64,000 nt of DNA, taken from positions 248,001 to 312,000 of the forward strand of contig CALLPN010000003.1 of assembly GCA_938015435.1 (NCBI GenBank), written 5' to 3'. The position numbers were made by a program, and so were the translations under genes. Each line of letters begins with the position of its first letter. Positions within the stretch are counted from its first letter, which is position 1. This document shows, in pieces, positions 47,825 through 56,178 of this stretch. Origin of the DNA: an uncultured Saprospiraceae bacterium (lineage in GTDB: Bacteria; Bacteroidota; Bacteroidia; Chitinophagales; Saprospiraceae). Under the pieces are notes generated by a model. The model was not told where the DNA came from. It saw only the letters and a list, made by a program, of their open reading frames with translations, and made no database searches.

Positions 47825-48676
47825 TTAATAGATTCTTACTTTGTTACCGTTGATTTCTCGTTGATAGAGATCTTCTTTGAGTTGGACTATCAGTTTTGAT
47901 TTTCGCTGGTGCAAAATTATCTTTTTTATGTTGCTAGTTACATAAGCTAACGGTGGATCTTCAGATTTGTCTAGATACTGTAGTATTTTAACAAAATATT
48001 CGTTCCCATCCTTCGCTTCTTGTATTATTTTGCTCGATTTAAGGTCTTTTTCTTTGATGTTGTTTGGTAATAAGCTCAATATTTCATCTACAGAATACCA
48101 AATATCTTCATCCAACATCTTGAGTACGGCTACATTATCAGATATATATGAATCTATTGACTCCATATTATTAGCTTTCCAGTTGGCATAGAACCTCTCT
48201 AATCTCGGTGTTTGACCGTTTATGACTACTAATCGACACCTTATTAAGGATTCAGATAATCGAAACGCATCATCGTTTTCTTTGTAGTACTCGGCTATTT
48301 GTTGTTCAGTAATCGTCGTATCTAAACGATCGGTTACCATTGCGTTTTCATAATTATACAAAAGCAGAGATTCGCGGTAATCTTGAACTAACATATCGAT
48401 GTCTATATCGCCAGATAATGTTTTTTCAGCCTCCACAAGCATGAGTTGATCTTTAATCCATTTCTGGACATATACATTCTTTATATAAGTGCTATCATTT
48501 GAGTTTTTCGCCTTGTTAAGAAGTCCACCATCCTCTAGCTCATCAAGATACAATTTAGAGCTTGCTACTTCTGCTAAGACAGGAGCATCAGACACACGCT
48601 GTATCTTATCTGATTGCTTACAAGAAGCAAAAAAGAGTAAGAAAAATATCGCGATATGTAAAATTCTACTTTTCAA
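47825..48676 (-). CDS. Lipoprotein in PPIase cluster, SurA-like chaperone without clear catalytic domain
   Basis: The 283-residue protein starts with TTG at 48676; a stop codon lies directly upstream in frame, and the lipoprotein signal (MKSRILHIAIFFLLFFASC, Cys19) confirms the start. A helical SurA_N-like region is seen at about 30-150 (SKLYLDELEDGGLLNKAKNS; TITEQQIAEYYKENDDAFRL), but the GGDLG and GFHI motifs of parvulins are absent. It is probably a chaperone-like folding factor without isomerase activity (inference). It lies between the two PPIase genes, 26 bp after the first. Confidence 0.72.
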   Translation of the reverse strand: MKSRILHIAIFFLLFFASCKQSDKIQRVSDAPVLAEVASSKLYLDELEDGGLLNKAKNSNDSTYIKNVYVQKWIKDQLMLVEAEKTLSGDIDIDMLVQDYRESLLLYNYENAMVTDRLDTTITEQQIAEYYKENDDAFRLSESLIRCRLVVINGQTPRLERFYANWKANNMESIDSYISDNVAVLKMLDEDIWYSVDEILSLLPNNIKEKDLKSSKIIQEAKDGNEYFVKILQYLDKSEDPPLAYVTSNIKKIILHQRKSKLIVQLKEDLYQREINGNKVRIY

Positions 48677-48702
48677 TTATATGGTATAACCTGAGAGATT
48701 TT

Positions 48703-50667
48703 CTATTTTTTTAACTGCTTAACAACTTCTTCGTTAAGTGTTACAGTGTATTTCGCTTTCAGTTCTTTCACCCATTCTTTTTCAAGTTGATCTTGATAAT
48801 CGGCGATTACGTATCCTCTGGCTTCTTCCAGAGTTTTAATCATAGGTTTGTAGATCTTCAATATTTTATTGAATGTCGCCTCTCCTGTTTTGTCATCAAT
48901 AATTAATTCAGATCTCGCACCTTCCTTCCAATCTATCGTACCCAAACTCTTACTAGCTCTTTCGACCTTATTAATTTCTGAAGATAATAACATCTGATCT
49001 TTTTTATTAAACTTTTCTAGCAACTCTTTATCATTCTTCTTTTTAGCACATTTATATACATCCTTTGCTTTCTTTTCATCGACAGTTTTTACTGTATATG
49101 TAGCTAGTTCCGCTCTAGGTAACCACATGTAGTCAGTTTTGTTTGCTTCGTAATACGTGTATAACCCAATTGTATCTTGTGAAGCTTTATCCCACACCTT
49201 TTGCTTTGACGCTTCGAATAATAATATACCTTCTTCATATTCTCTCATCAAAGATTTATACTCAGGGTGTCTTTCTTCAAGGTTAGATTGTTCGTATTTA
49301 AGGGTAGTTTCTTTGACATATCCTTCAAGCATTTCCTCGATAGACTCCGCAATTGGATCTTTCTTGTCATATCTTAATCTCATACGTGTATTAGACTTGA
49401 GATAAGTAATAAATTGGCTCAGCTTGTAGTCTTTCTTTCCACCGTAGGTGAATAACACATCATCTTTTATCTCCGCGGCTTTCCACTTATAAGTGTATAT
49501 CTCAGGAGTTTGCGCGTTTACGAATCTATTCAGTGTATTATTATTCAGTTTGTAGCCGGCGTTCTTTTTGATTTCCTCTACTACGCGTTCTTTTTGAGTT
49601 TCGTACCTACTATCTTTTTTGAGGGAGGCTAAGGTTTTTGCTTCGAATGTTGGATATTTATCTAAGTCAATTTTTTCTATTCTTTTAATGATATGATATC
49701 CTATTTTAGTTTTTATAGGACGACTATTGTCGCCATCTTTATCGAGAGCAAACGCCGCTTCTTCAAAAGCACCTTCATAGACCTTTATTCCAAATGGGGC
49801 TAATTCTCCTCCTTTCTTCGCTGTCTTTTCATCATCAGAATTTTTCATTGCAAGCGCTGCAAAATCTCCGCCACTAGCCAATTCGGCAAATATTCTATCT
49901 ATTTCTTTTTTGGCAAGAGTCGGATTCGTTTTATCAGTTCTTTTAAGGATATGAGCAACCTTAATTTTACCTCTGGCAGGTCTGCTATCTGTTACCTTCA
50001 TGATATGCCATCCTAGCGGTGATCTTACTAGATCTGATACTTCGCCTTTTTTAAGGTTATACATTGCGTTTTCAAAATCATAAAATCCTGAAGGTAACTT
50101 GGCTGTCAACCATCCAAAATCACCGCCTAATTTGCCAGAATTTTTGTCTTCAGAATATTTTTTAGCTACAGTAGCGAAGTCTTCACCTCTCTTGATTCTA
50201 TTTAATAGGTCAATAGCTGCCTTTCGCTTGCTTTCTATTTCACCGGCATTGGCTCTCTTTGAGATAGACATGAGTATATGGCTTAATCTTACGTCTTCTT
50301 TCTTGCGATCGTAGAGCTCTTGGCTTAATGCCTTAACCACCTCCTTGTCCATGATATAACTATCTGCCAATTGTTTTCTATACCCATCTAGCTCTTTATT
50401 GAGTACAGATACGGTATCTAGACCCATAGACTTAGCTTCTGCAACCTTCAGTTTGAATTTAGTGTAGAGATCAAGGTATTCATTAAGACTCATGGTTGAA
50501 TAGTTGGCTCCATCGCCATTATTCTTCTCATAGATATATCGAAACTCTCCTACAGTAACATCTTGTCCAGCAACAGTCATCAGTACGGTTTCGTCTGATT
50601 GTGCATACATAGTAGAAGTGGCTATTAATAGTATTGCAAGTATCTTTATTGTTTTAATAAAATCCAT
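48703..50667 (-). CDS. Peptidyl-prolyl isomerase with two parvulin domains
   Basis: The 654-residue protein has a signal peptide (MDFIKTIKILAILLIATSTMYAQ), a helical N-terminal part, and two parvulin domains: about 125-225 (RLSHILMSISKRA; YSEDKNSGKLGGDFGWLTAKL; GWHIMKVTDSRPA) and about 230-335 (KVAHILKRTDK; GGELAPFGIKVYEGAFEEAAF; GYHIIKRIEKIDL). The last 300 residues are helical, Lys/Glu-rich and unassigned. It acts on outer-membrane or secreted proteins in the periplasm. It is first in the three-gene cluster; a -7-like box (TATTTTTG on the minus strand, 50708-50715) lies 41 bp upstream of the ATG. Confidence 0.9.
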   Translation of the reverse strand: MDFIKTIKILAILLIATSTMYAQSDETVLMTVAGQDVTVGEFRYIYEKNNGDGANYSTMSLNEYLDLYTKFKLKVAEAKSMGLDTVSVLNKELDGYRKQLADSYIMDKEVVKALSQELYDRKKEDVRLSHILMSISKRANAGEIESKRKAAIDLLNRIKRGEDFATVAKKYSEDKNSGKLGGDFGWLTAKLPSGFYDFENAMYNLKKGEVSDLVRSPLGWHIMKVTDSRPARGKIKVAHILKRTDKTNPTLAKKEIDRIFAELASGGDFAALAMKNSDDEKTAKKGGELAPFGIKVYEGAFEEAAFALDKDGDNSRPIKTKIGYHIIKRIEKIDLDKYPTFEAKTLASLKKDSRYETQKERVVEEIKKNAGYKLNNNTLNRFVNAQTPEIYTYKWKAAEIKDDVLFTYGGKKDYKLSQFITYLKSNTRMRLRYDKKDPIAESIEEMLEGYVKETTLKYEQSNLEERHPEYKSLMREYEEGILLFEASKQKVWDKASQDTIGLYTYYEANKTDYMWLPRAELATYTVKTVDEKKAKDVYKCAKKKNDKELLEKFNKKDQMLLSSEINKVERASKSLGTIDWKEGARSELIIDDKTGEATFNKILKIYKPMIKTLEEARGYVIADYQDQLEKEWVKELKAKYTVTLNEEVVKQLKK

Positions 50668-50790
50668 GGGTACAATTAGTTATTTGAAATCAATTTGAAT
50701 ATAAGCGCAAAAATAGAAAAATAGAAGATGATAAATCATATAAGCCTAAGATGCGAGTTGACACTTGTTCTATCGTGACAGATCTATTGC

Positions 50791-50970
50791 AAATCAAACG
50801 TTTAAGATCATTGAACAAAGGCCCAATATGTTAAGTTTTTTAGATCATAAACGATCACGATACGGTTAATAAATAGAGTAAATCAAACGTTTAAGATCAT
50901 TGAACAATCACAATAAGTTAAAATATATGTAAACGATCACACCGTTTCGAATCTTCTACATTAGCTAAAC
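50791..50970. repeat. Two degenerate direct repeats of about 85-90 bp
   Basis: A 28-bp stretch beginning AAATCAAACGTTTAAGATCA is identical at 50791 and 50880 (89 bp apart), and TAAACGATCAC recurs at 50848 and 50930 (82 bp apart). The segments between differ in sequence and length. A possible third, more decayed unit (CTAAGATCAGAAACGGCCAC) begins near 50981. Confidence 0.8.
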
Positions 50971-51132
50971 AAATATGATGCTAAGATCAGAAACGGCCAC
51001 AAAGCCTAAATATATAAGAGGCTCGGATCAAATAATAGTAAAGAACATGAATCCCAACAAAGCCAGAACAAAATATATCAAGACACTTATAAATCAGGTC
51101 ATATATCCAATTGAGTAATATGTAGCAACTTC

Positions 51133-51163
51133 TTGCTATCCTAACTTATATTTTTTATATTTG
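51133..51163 (+). promoter_or_regulatory. Bacteroidota-type promoter of rimP-nusA-infB
   Basis: TTG at 51133-51135 and TATATTTG at 51156-51163, spaced by 20 bp, match the -33/-7 consensus. Transcription would begin near 51170, about 15 bp before the leader hairpin and 70 bp before the rimP start. Confidence 0.65.
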
Positions 51164-51185
51164 CAGCGAATTAAGACATTACGAG

Positions 51186-51217
51186 AAGAGGGAACGTTGA
51201 GTTCCCTCTTTTTATTT
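51186..51217 (+). terminator. Terminator-like hairpin in rimP leader (possible attenuator)
   Basis: AAGAGGGAAC and GTTCCCTCTT form a perfect 10-bp stem with a 5-nt loop, followed by TTTATTTT. It lies between the promoter and the rimP start, so full transcription of the operon needs read-through. Confidence 0.8.
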
Positions 51218-51242
51218 TACCTATCTAACTTTTATATTAGCA

Positions 51243-51722
51243 TTGGAAGAGAAACACATAAAGAAGCTAGCTCGAAAAAGTATAGAGACTCTGGAATACA
51301 CTGATTGTTTTATTACTGAAGTAAAGGTAGCAGGCAATAAAGTTGAAATTTTTCTAGATAGCGATGATGGGATCAGTTTTCTTAAATGTAGAAAGGTAAG
51401 TAGAGAAGTAGAGGCAGTAATAGATGAAAAAGAATGGTGGGACGGAAGGTATACCCTGGAAGTATCATCGGCAGGGATCGGTAGACCATTAGTAAGCCAA
51501 AGACAATACCCAAAGAATATCGGCCGACAGATGGTGATAAAAACTATTGAAGGAGAAAAAGTAAAAGGAGAACTGACAGCTGTAGATGATGAAGGGATCA
51601 CATTGACATATGAGGTGATAGAGTTGCAAGGACAAAATAAAAAGAAGAAAGTCAAAGTACAGAAGGATCATCCTATTAAATGGGATGTTATAGAAGAGGC
51701 AAAAATTAAAGCAAGTTTTTAA
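51243..51722 (+). CDS. rimP: Ribosome maturation factor RimP
   Basis: The 159-residue protein fits RimP: N-terminal alpha/beta domain with VEIFLDSDDGISFLKCRKVSREVEAVID, YTLEVSSAGIGRPL as the diagnostic segment, and a C-terminal SH3-like barrel ending in HPIKWDVIEEAKIK. It assists 30S subunit assembly. Translation begins at TTG 51243; no ATG precedes it and the length is right. It is first in the conserved rimP-nusA-infB operon, about 70 bp downstream of the expected transcription start, behind a terminator-like hairpin. Confidence 0.95.
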   Translation: MEEKHIKKLARKSIETLEYTDCFITEVKVAGNKVEIFLDSDDGISFLKCRKVSREVEAVIDEKEWWDGRYTLEVSSAGIGRPLVSQRQYPKNIGRQMVIKTIEGEKVKGELTAVDDEGITLTYEVIELQGQNKKKKVKVQKDHPIKWDVIEEAKIKASF

Positions 51723-51740
51723 CTCAGATACTTATCTGAG
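51723..51740 (+). other. Hairpin between rimP and nusA
   Basis: CTCAGAT and ATCTGAG pair around ACTT (7 bp, tetraloop) directly behind the rimP stop. No T tract follows, so it may be an RNA processing or stability element. Confidence 0.5.
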
Positions 51741-51761
51741 ATAATGATTAACAATATATAA

Positions 51762-53000
51762 ATGAATTTAGTAGACTCGTTTTCGGAATTTAAAGCAGGG
51801 AAAAACATCGACAGGCCTACCATGGTCCGTGTATTGGAAGATGTATTCCGTACTTTGATCCGTAAGAAATATGGTTCTGATGATAACTTTGATGTAATCG
51901 TCAATACACAGAATGGTGACCTCGAGATGTGGAGGGTACGTTTGATCGTACCAGATGGTGAGGTTACGGAGCAAGACAAGCAGATATCATTCTCTGAGGC
52001 TCAGGCAATCGATGACGATTACGAAATCGGTGAAGAATGTTATGAGCAATTAACGCTTATAGAGTTTGGTCGTAGAGCGATCATGGCAGCACGTCAGACA
52101 CTTATCTCTCGTATTATGGATCTTGAGAAAGATGAAATCTATAAGAAATATATGGATCGTGTGGGTGACATTGTGCTCGGAGAAGTGAGTCAGATTATGA
52201 AGCGTGAAGTATTGATTCTTGACGATGTTACGGGTAACGAATTAGTAATTCCTCGTAATGAGATGATCCGTGGAGACTATTTCCGTAAGGGAGATATGGT
52301 TCGTGGTGTGATCCGTAGAGTAGAAATGAAGAATAACAATCCAGTAATTGTAGTCTCGCGTACAGATACCACTTTCTTAGAGAAATTGCTAGAGCAAGAA
52401 GTACCTGAAATAGAAGATGGCCTGATTACTGTTAAAAAGATAGTACGTATACCTGGTGAAAGAGCTAAAGTAGCTGTAGAGTCTTATGACGAACGAATCG
52501 ATCCAGTAGGAGCATGTGTAGGTATGAAAGGATCAAGAATCCATGGTATCGTACGAGAGCTCAAAAATGAGAATATAGATATCGTAAATTATACTACGAA
52601 TATCAACCTATATATACAGAGATCTTTAACTCCAGCAAAAGTTTCTAGCATATCGCTAGATGACGAAAAAATGAGAGCTTCAGTATTCTTAGCCGCTGAT
52701 CAAGTATCATTGGCGATCGGTAAGGGTGGTAGTAATATCAAACTTGCAGGAAAGCTTACAGGATATGAAATCGATGTATATAGAGAAGATGCAGAACTAG
52801 AAGTAGAAGATGTAGCTTTAACAGAATTTAACGATGAGATCGAAGATTGGGTAATAGAAACTCTCAAAGGTATCGGATGCGATACTGCGAGAAGTGTACT
52901 TAACCTAAGCAAAGATGAGCTAATTAGAAGAACGGATCTAGAGGATGAAACTGTAGAAGAAGTTCTGAGAATATTAGCGTCAGAATTTGATCAAGATTAG
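51762..53000 (+). CDS. nusA: Transcription termination/antitermination factor NusA
   Basis: The 412-residue protein has the N-terminal RNA-polymerase-binding domain (1 to about 125), S1 domain (about 128-205, GDIVLGEVSQIMKREVLI), KH1 and KH2 (KVAVESYDERIDPVGACVG; LAIGKGGSNIKLAGKLTG), and a short acidic C-terminus with a helix-hairpin-helix-like segment (LKGIGCDTARSVLNLSKDELI). NusA modulates pausing, termination and antitermination. Its known autoregulation in E. coli fits the terminator-like hairpin in this operon's leader. It is 39 bp after rimP and 109 bp before the infB ATG. Confidence 0.96.
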   Translation: MNLVDSFSEFKAGKNIDRPTMVRVLEDVFRTLIRKKYGSDDNFDVIVNTQNGDLEMWRVRLIVPDGEVTEQDKQISFSEAQAIDDDYEIGEECYEQLTLIEFGRRAIMAARQTLISRIMDLEKDEIYKKYMDRVGDIVLGEVSQIMKREVLILDDVTGNELVIPRNEMIRGDYFRKGDMVRGVIRRVEMKNNNPVIVVSRTDTTFLEKLLEQEVPEIEDGLITVKKIVRIPGERAKVAVESYDERIDPVGACVGMKGSRIHGIVRELKNENIDIVNYTTNINLYIQRSLTPAKVSSISLDDEKMRASVFLAADQVSLAIGKGGSNIKLAGKLTGYEIDVYREDAELEVEDVALTEFNDEIEDWVIETLKGIGCDTARSVLNLSKDELIRRTDLEDETVEEVLRILASEFDQD

Positions 53001-53109
53001 GAGTTATGAGTTCCTATTTTTTAAATTGGCTGAGCCAGTTTGAAAAAGTCTTGAGTAGTCCCACTATGCTGTGGGATATAATAAAACATTAAAGAAACTA
53101 ACAGCCCAT

Positions 53110-55875
53110 ATGGCAGTGAGATTAGTAAAAATTGCGAAGGAATTAAATGTTGGTACAGCTACCATCGTTGACTTTTTAGTAGGAAGCGGATTCGAAATAG
53201 AGAATAAGCCAACTTCTAAGATCTCAGATGATATGCACGATGCCCTCTTAAAGGAGTTTAGTAACTCTATGGCAGTTAAAGAGAAGGCAGATCAACTTGT
53301 AATTGGCAACCGAAAGGAAGAGCCTAAACAGGAAGTGGCACCCCCACCTCCTCCACCCCCACCTCCGGCTCCAGAGCCTGTTAAGGTTGTGGAAGTAGTG
53401 AAAGAACCAGAGGTTGTACAGCCTAAGGTCGAGGAAGTAATCCCAGAACCACCAGCAGCTCCAGAACCTATACCGGAAGAAACAAAGCCTAAAAGTGATG
53501 TTATCGAGGCCAGAGCCAGTGCTCCAGGACTAAAAGTGATGGGTAAAATAGACCTTACTCCTAAGCCAAAGAAAAAGAAAGAGCCTAAACCAGCTCCTGT
53601 TGCTAAAAAGCAAGAGGTGAAGAGTGAGCCTAAGAAAGAAGCTCCTAAAGCTGAGCAAGTAACGGATAAGCCTAAGGAAAGTCCTAAGCCAGAAGCGACT
53701 AAGAAGCCAGAAGAAATAGTGCGAGCAGCCACTCCACAGTTGAAGGGTCTTAAAATTATGGGTAAGATCGACACTAAGAAGTTTGAGAAGCCTAAGAAGG
53801 AAACTCCTGCTGAGAAAAAGGAGAAGAGAAAACGTACTCGTACTAAGGTAAGAGCCACTAATGTACAAGGCGGTAATAGAGGAGGAAGTAATAGAAATGC
53901 TGGTAAAGGTGGTAGCAGCAAAGGTAAGTCTAAAAGAGACGAAGTAAAAGAAGTTTCCCAAAAGGAGATCGACGATAAGATCAAAGCAACAATGGCGCGT
54001 CTCTCCGGTGGAGGTAAAAAGAAGCGTCAGAAGATAAGAAGAGATAACAGAGAGGACAAGAGAGAGAAGCAAGAACAAGAAGAACTAAAAAATGTAGAAA
54101 CGACATTAAAGCTTACGGAGTTTATCTCTGTTTCTGAATTGGCGTCTCTTATGGAAGTAGGTGTTGGTGATGTGATCACAACATGTATGAATCTTGGAGT
54201 AATAGTTTCTATCAATCAAAGACTCGATGCAGAGATAATTGAACTAGTGGCTGAAGAATTTGGGCACGAAGTTGAATTTATCAATGCGGATGATCAGGAT
54301 GATCTCATTGAAGAGATTGTAGATGATCCTGCTGACCTTGTAGATAGATCACCAATCGTAACCGTAATGGGTCACGTTGATCACGGTAAGACTTCGCTAC
54401 TGGATTATATTCGTAGTGCAAGTGTAGCTGATGGTGAGGCCGGAGGTATCACGCAGCACATTGGTGCATATGAAGTAGCCATTGGTCCAGAAAAGAAAAA
54501 GATTACATTCCTAGATACACCAGGTCACGAGGCCTTTACAGCCATGAGAGCTAGGGGTGCTAAGGTGACAGACATTGCTATCATCATAATATCTGCTGAT
54601 GATCGTATCATGCCACAGACTAAGGAAGCAATCTCTCACGCTCAAGCCGCAGGAGTTCCTATGGTGTTTGCGATAAATAAGATAGATAAAGACGGTGCAG
54701 ATCCAGAGCGTATCAAGCAGGAACTAGCATCTATGAATCTTCTAGTCGAAGCTTGGGGTGGTGAATACCAATCTCAAGATATATCTGCTAAGAAAGGTCT
54801 ACACATAGACGAACTACTAGAAAAAATATTACTTCAAGCTGAAATACTTGAGCTCAAGGCCAATCCTGATAGATTAGCGATAGGAACAGTAGTGGAAGCA
54901 TCTCTTGATAAGGGACGTGGATATGTAACTAAGTTACTTGTACAAACTGGTACACTGAAGGTGGGTTCACCATTAGTAGCTGGAGGTCATTCTGGTAAGG
55001 TTAAAGCTATGTTTAACGAGAAAGGTAAACGTGTCAAAGAAGCTGGTCCATCAACACCTGTACTTGTATTAGGTCTAAGTGGCGCACCACAAGCCGGTGA
55101 GAAGTTTAAAGTAATGGAAACAGAGCAAGAAGCTAGACAGATAGCAACTAAGAGAGCTCAGATCGAAAGAGAACAAACTAACAGAGCAAGTAAGCGTATT
55201 TCTCTCGACGAGATTGGAAGACGTTTGGCTCTTGGTACATTCAAAGAGCTTAATATCATCATCAAGGGTGATGTGGATGGATCTGTGGAAGCATTGGCAG
55301 ATTCACTTATCAAGCAATCTCATGAGACAGTACAAGTAAATGTGATACATAAAGCTGTAGGTCAGATCGTAGAATCAGATATACTATTAGCATCTGCATC
55401 AGATGCAATCGTAATTGGATTCCAAGTAAGACCATCATCAGGAGCACGGACTCTGGCAGATAGAGAAGGCGTACAAATTAAAACATACTCTATTATCTAC
55501 GAGGCGATCGATGAGATCAAAGCGGCGATCGAAGGTATGTTAGAACCTACAAGAGAAGAACGTATGACTTCTATGGTAGAAGTTCGTGAGACTTACAAAA
55601 TCTCTAAAGTCGGTACTATTGCAGGATGTTACGTTACAGAAGGTACGATCAGTCGTAACTCTAACATACGTATCATAAGAGATGGTATCGTGGTATATCC
55701 TTCTAAAGAGGGTGTAGTAGGAGAGCTTGCGTCACTGAAGAGATACAAAGATGATGTGAAAGAGATTAAATTCGGATTCGAATGTGGACTTAATATCAAG
55801 AACTTTAATGATATCAAAGTTGGCGATATAATCGAATCATACGAAATTATAGAAATCAAGCAAACGTTGGATTAG
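53110..55875 (+). CDS. infB: Translation initiation factor IF-2
   Basis: The true start is ATG 53110 (921 residues), beginning [20 protein letters not shown], the IF2_N motif; the open frame starts at a GTG 39 bp earlier. A Pro/Glu/Lys/Ala-rich linker (about 75-330) with a run of prolines follows. The GTPase domain has G1 GHVDHGKT (421-428), DTPGHEAF and NKIDKDG, then domains II, III and IV ending [12 protein letters not shown]-2 places initiator tRNA on the 30S subunit. It ends the operon with a strong terminator. A hairpin (TCCCAC/GTGGGA, about 53059-53076) lies in the spacer before the start. Confidence 0.97.
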   Translation: MAVRLVKIAKELNVGTATIVDFLVGSGFEIENKPTSKISDDMHDALLKEFSNSMAVKEKADQLVIGNRKEEPKQEVAPPPPPPPPPAPEPVKVVEVVKEPEVVQPKVEEVIPEPPAAPEPIPEETKPKSDVIEARASAPGLKVMGKIDLTPKPKKKKEPKPAPVAKKQEVKSEPKKEAPKAEQVTDKPKESPKPEATKKPEEIVRAATPQLKGLKIMGKIDTKKFEKPKKETPAEKKEKRKRTRTKVRATNVQGGNRGGSNRNAGKGGSSKGKSKRDEVKEVSQKEIDDKIKATMARLSGGGKKKRQKIRRDNREDKREKQEQEELKNVETTLKLTEFISVSELASLMEVGVGDVITTCMNLGVIVSINQRLDAEIIELVAEEFGHEVEFINADDQDDLIEEIVDDPADLVDRSPIVTVMGHVDHGKTSLLDYIRSASVADGEAGGITQHIGAYEVAIGPEKKKITFLDTPGHEAFTAMRARGAKVTDIAIIIISADDRIMPQTKEAISHAQAAGVPMVFAINKIDKDGADPERIKQELASMNLLVEAWGGEYQSQDISAKKGLHIDELLEKILLQAEILELKANPDRLAIGTVVEASLDKGRGYVTKLLVQTGTLKVGSPLVAGGHSGKVKAMFNEKGKRVKEAGPSTPVLVLGLSGAPQAGEKFKVMETEQEARQIATKRAQIEREQTNRASKRISLDEIGRRLALGTFKELNIIIKGDVDGSVEALADSLIKQSHETVQVNVIHKAVGQIVESDILLASASDAIVIGFQVRPSSGARTLADREGVQIKTYSIIYEAIDEIKAAIEGMLEPTREERMTSMVEVRETYKISKVGTIAGCYVTEGTISRNSNIRIIRDGIVVYPSKEGVVGELASLKRYKDDVKEIKFGFECGLNIKNFNDIKVGDIIESYEIIEIKQTLD

Positions 55876-55911
55876 ACGAATAGTTATAATCAATTTTTGA
55901 CTAAGAATTAG

Positions 55912-55946
55912 GAGCGACAACTATCAGTTGTCGCTCTTTTTTATTT
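55912..55946 (+). terminator. Rho-independent terminator after infB
   Basis: GAGCGACAACT and AGTTGTCGCTC form a perfect 11-bp stem with a 3-nt loop, followed by TTTTTTATTTT. Confidence 0.93.
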
Positions 55947-56114
55947 TATAGCCTTTTCTGGATGTGATTTTTTTTGTGATAGCCCCATGCATATTAGTGG
56001 CTTAAATCTATTAAAAAGTCCTATATATGGGGTTAAACAAGAAAGTATTGCTTCTAAAGTCATTCAAGGTTTATACTTTTATTAGCTTTGGCGTTTAAGT
56101 AATTTGGTAAAAAG

Positions 56115-56151
56115 TTAAACAGAATTGACTGTCAAGCGTTACTCTGTTTAA
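56115..56151. promoter_or_regulatory. Nested dyad in front of MerR-type regulator (putative operator)
   Basis: TTAAACAGA (56115-56123) and TCTGTTTAA (56143-56151) form a perfect 9-bp inverted repeat with 19 bp between. Inside lies a second palindrome, TTGACTGTCAA (56125-56135), whose TTGACT could be a -35-like element. It ends 28 bp before the regulator's ATG, a natural place for autoregulation. Confidence 0.55.
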
Positions 56152-56178
56152 TATAAGTGTCTACACCAATAAGACTAC

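Larger units (their letters stand above)
50668..51242. other. 575-bp divergent intergenic region with repeats and rimP leader
   Basis: This AT-rich spacer separates the PPIase cluster from rimP. It holds two copies of a degenerate repeat of about 85-90 bp (50791 and 50880), a strong promoter match and a leader terminator before rimP. The longest open frames are below 30 codons. No tRNA fold was seen. Confidence 0.7.
55876..56178. other. Intergenic region infB/MerR gene with terminator and nested dyad
   Basis: This 303-bp spacer holds the infB terminator at its left end and a symmetrical element just before the MerR gene. The middle (about 55950-56100) is AT-rich, without an ORF, RNA gene or strong hairpin that I could see. 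Confidence 0.6.

Noticed and set aside
50756-50842. 27-codon plus-strand frame spanning the first repeat
   Set aside because: The second repeat copy does not keep the same frame and no start context or family pattern supports a peptide.
53292-53984. 230-codon open frame antisense to infB
   Set aside because: It mirrors the Pro/Lys/Glu-rich linker of IF-2; its Leu/Ser/Gly-rich composition is a by-product of codon bias in the sense gene.
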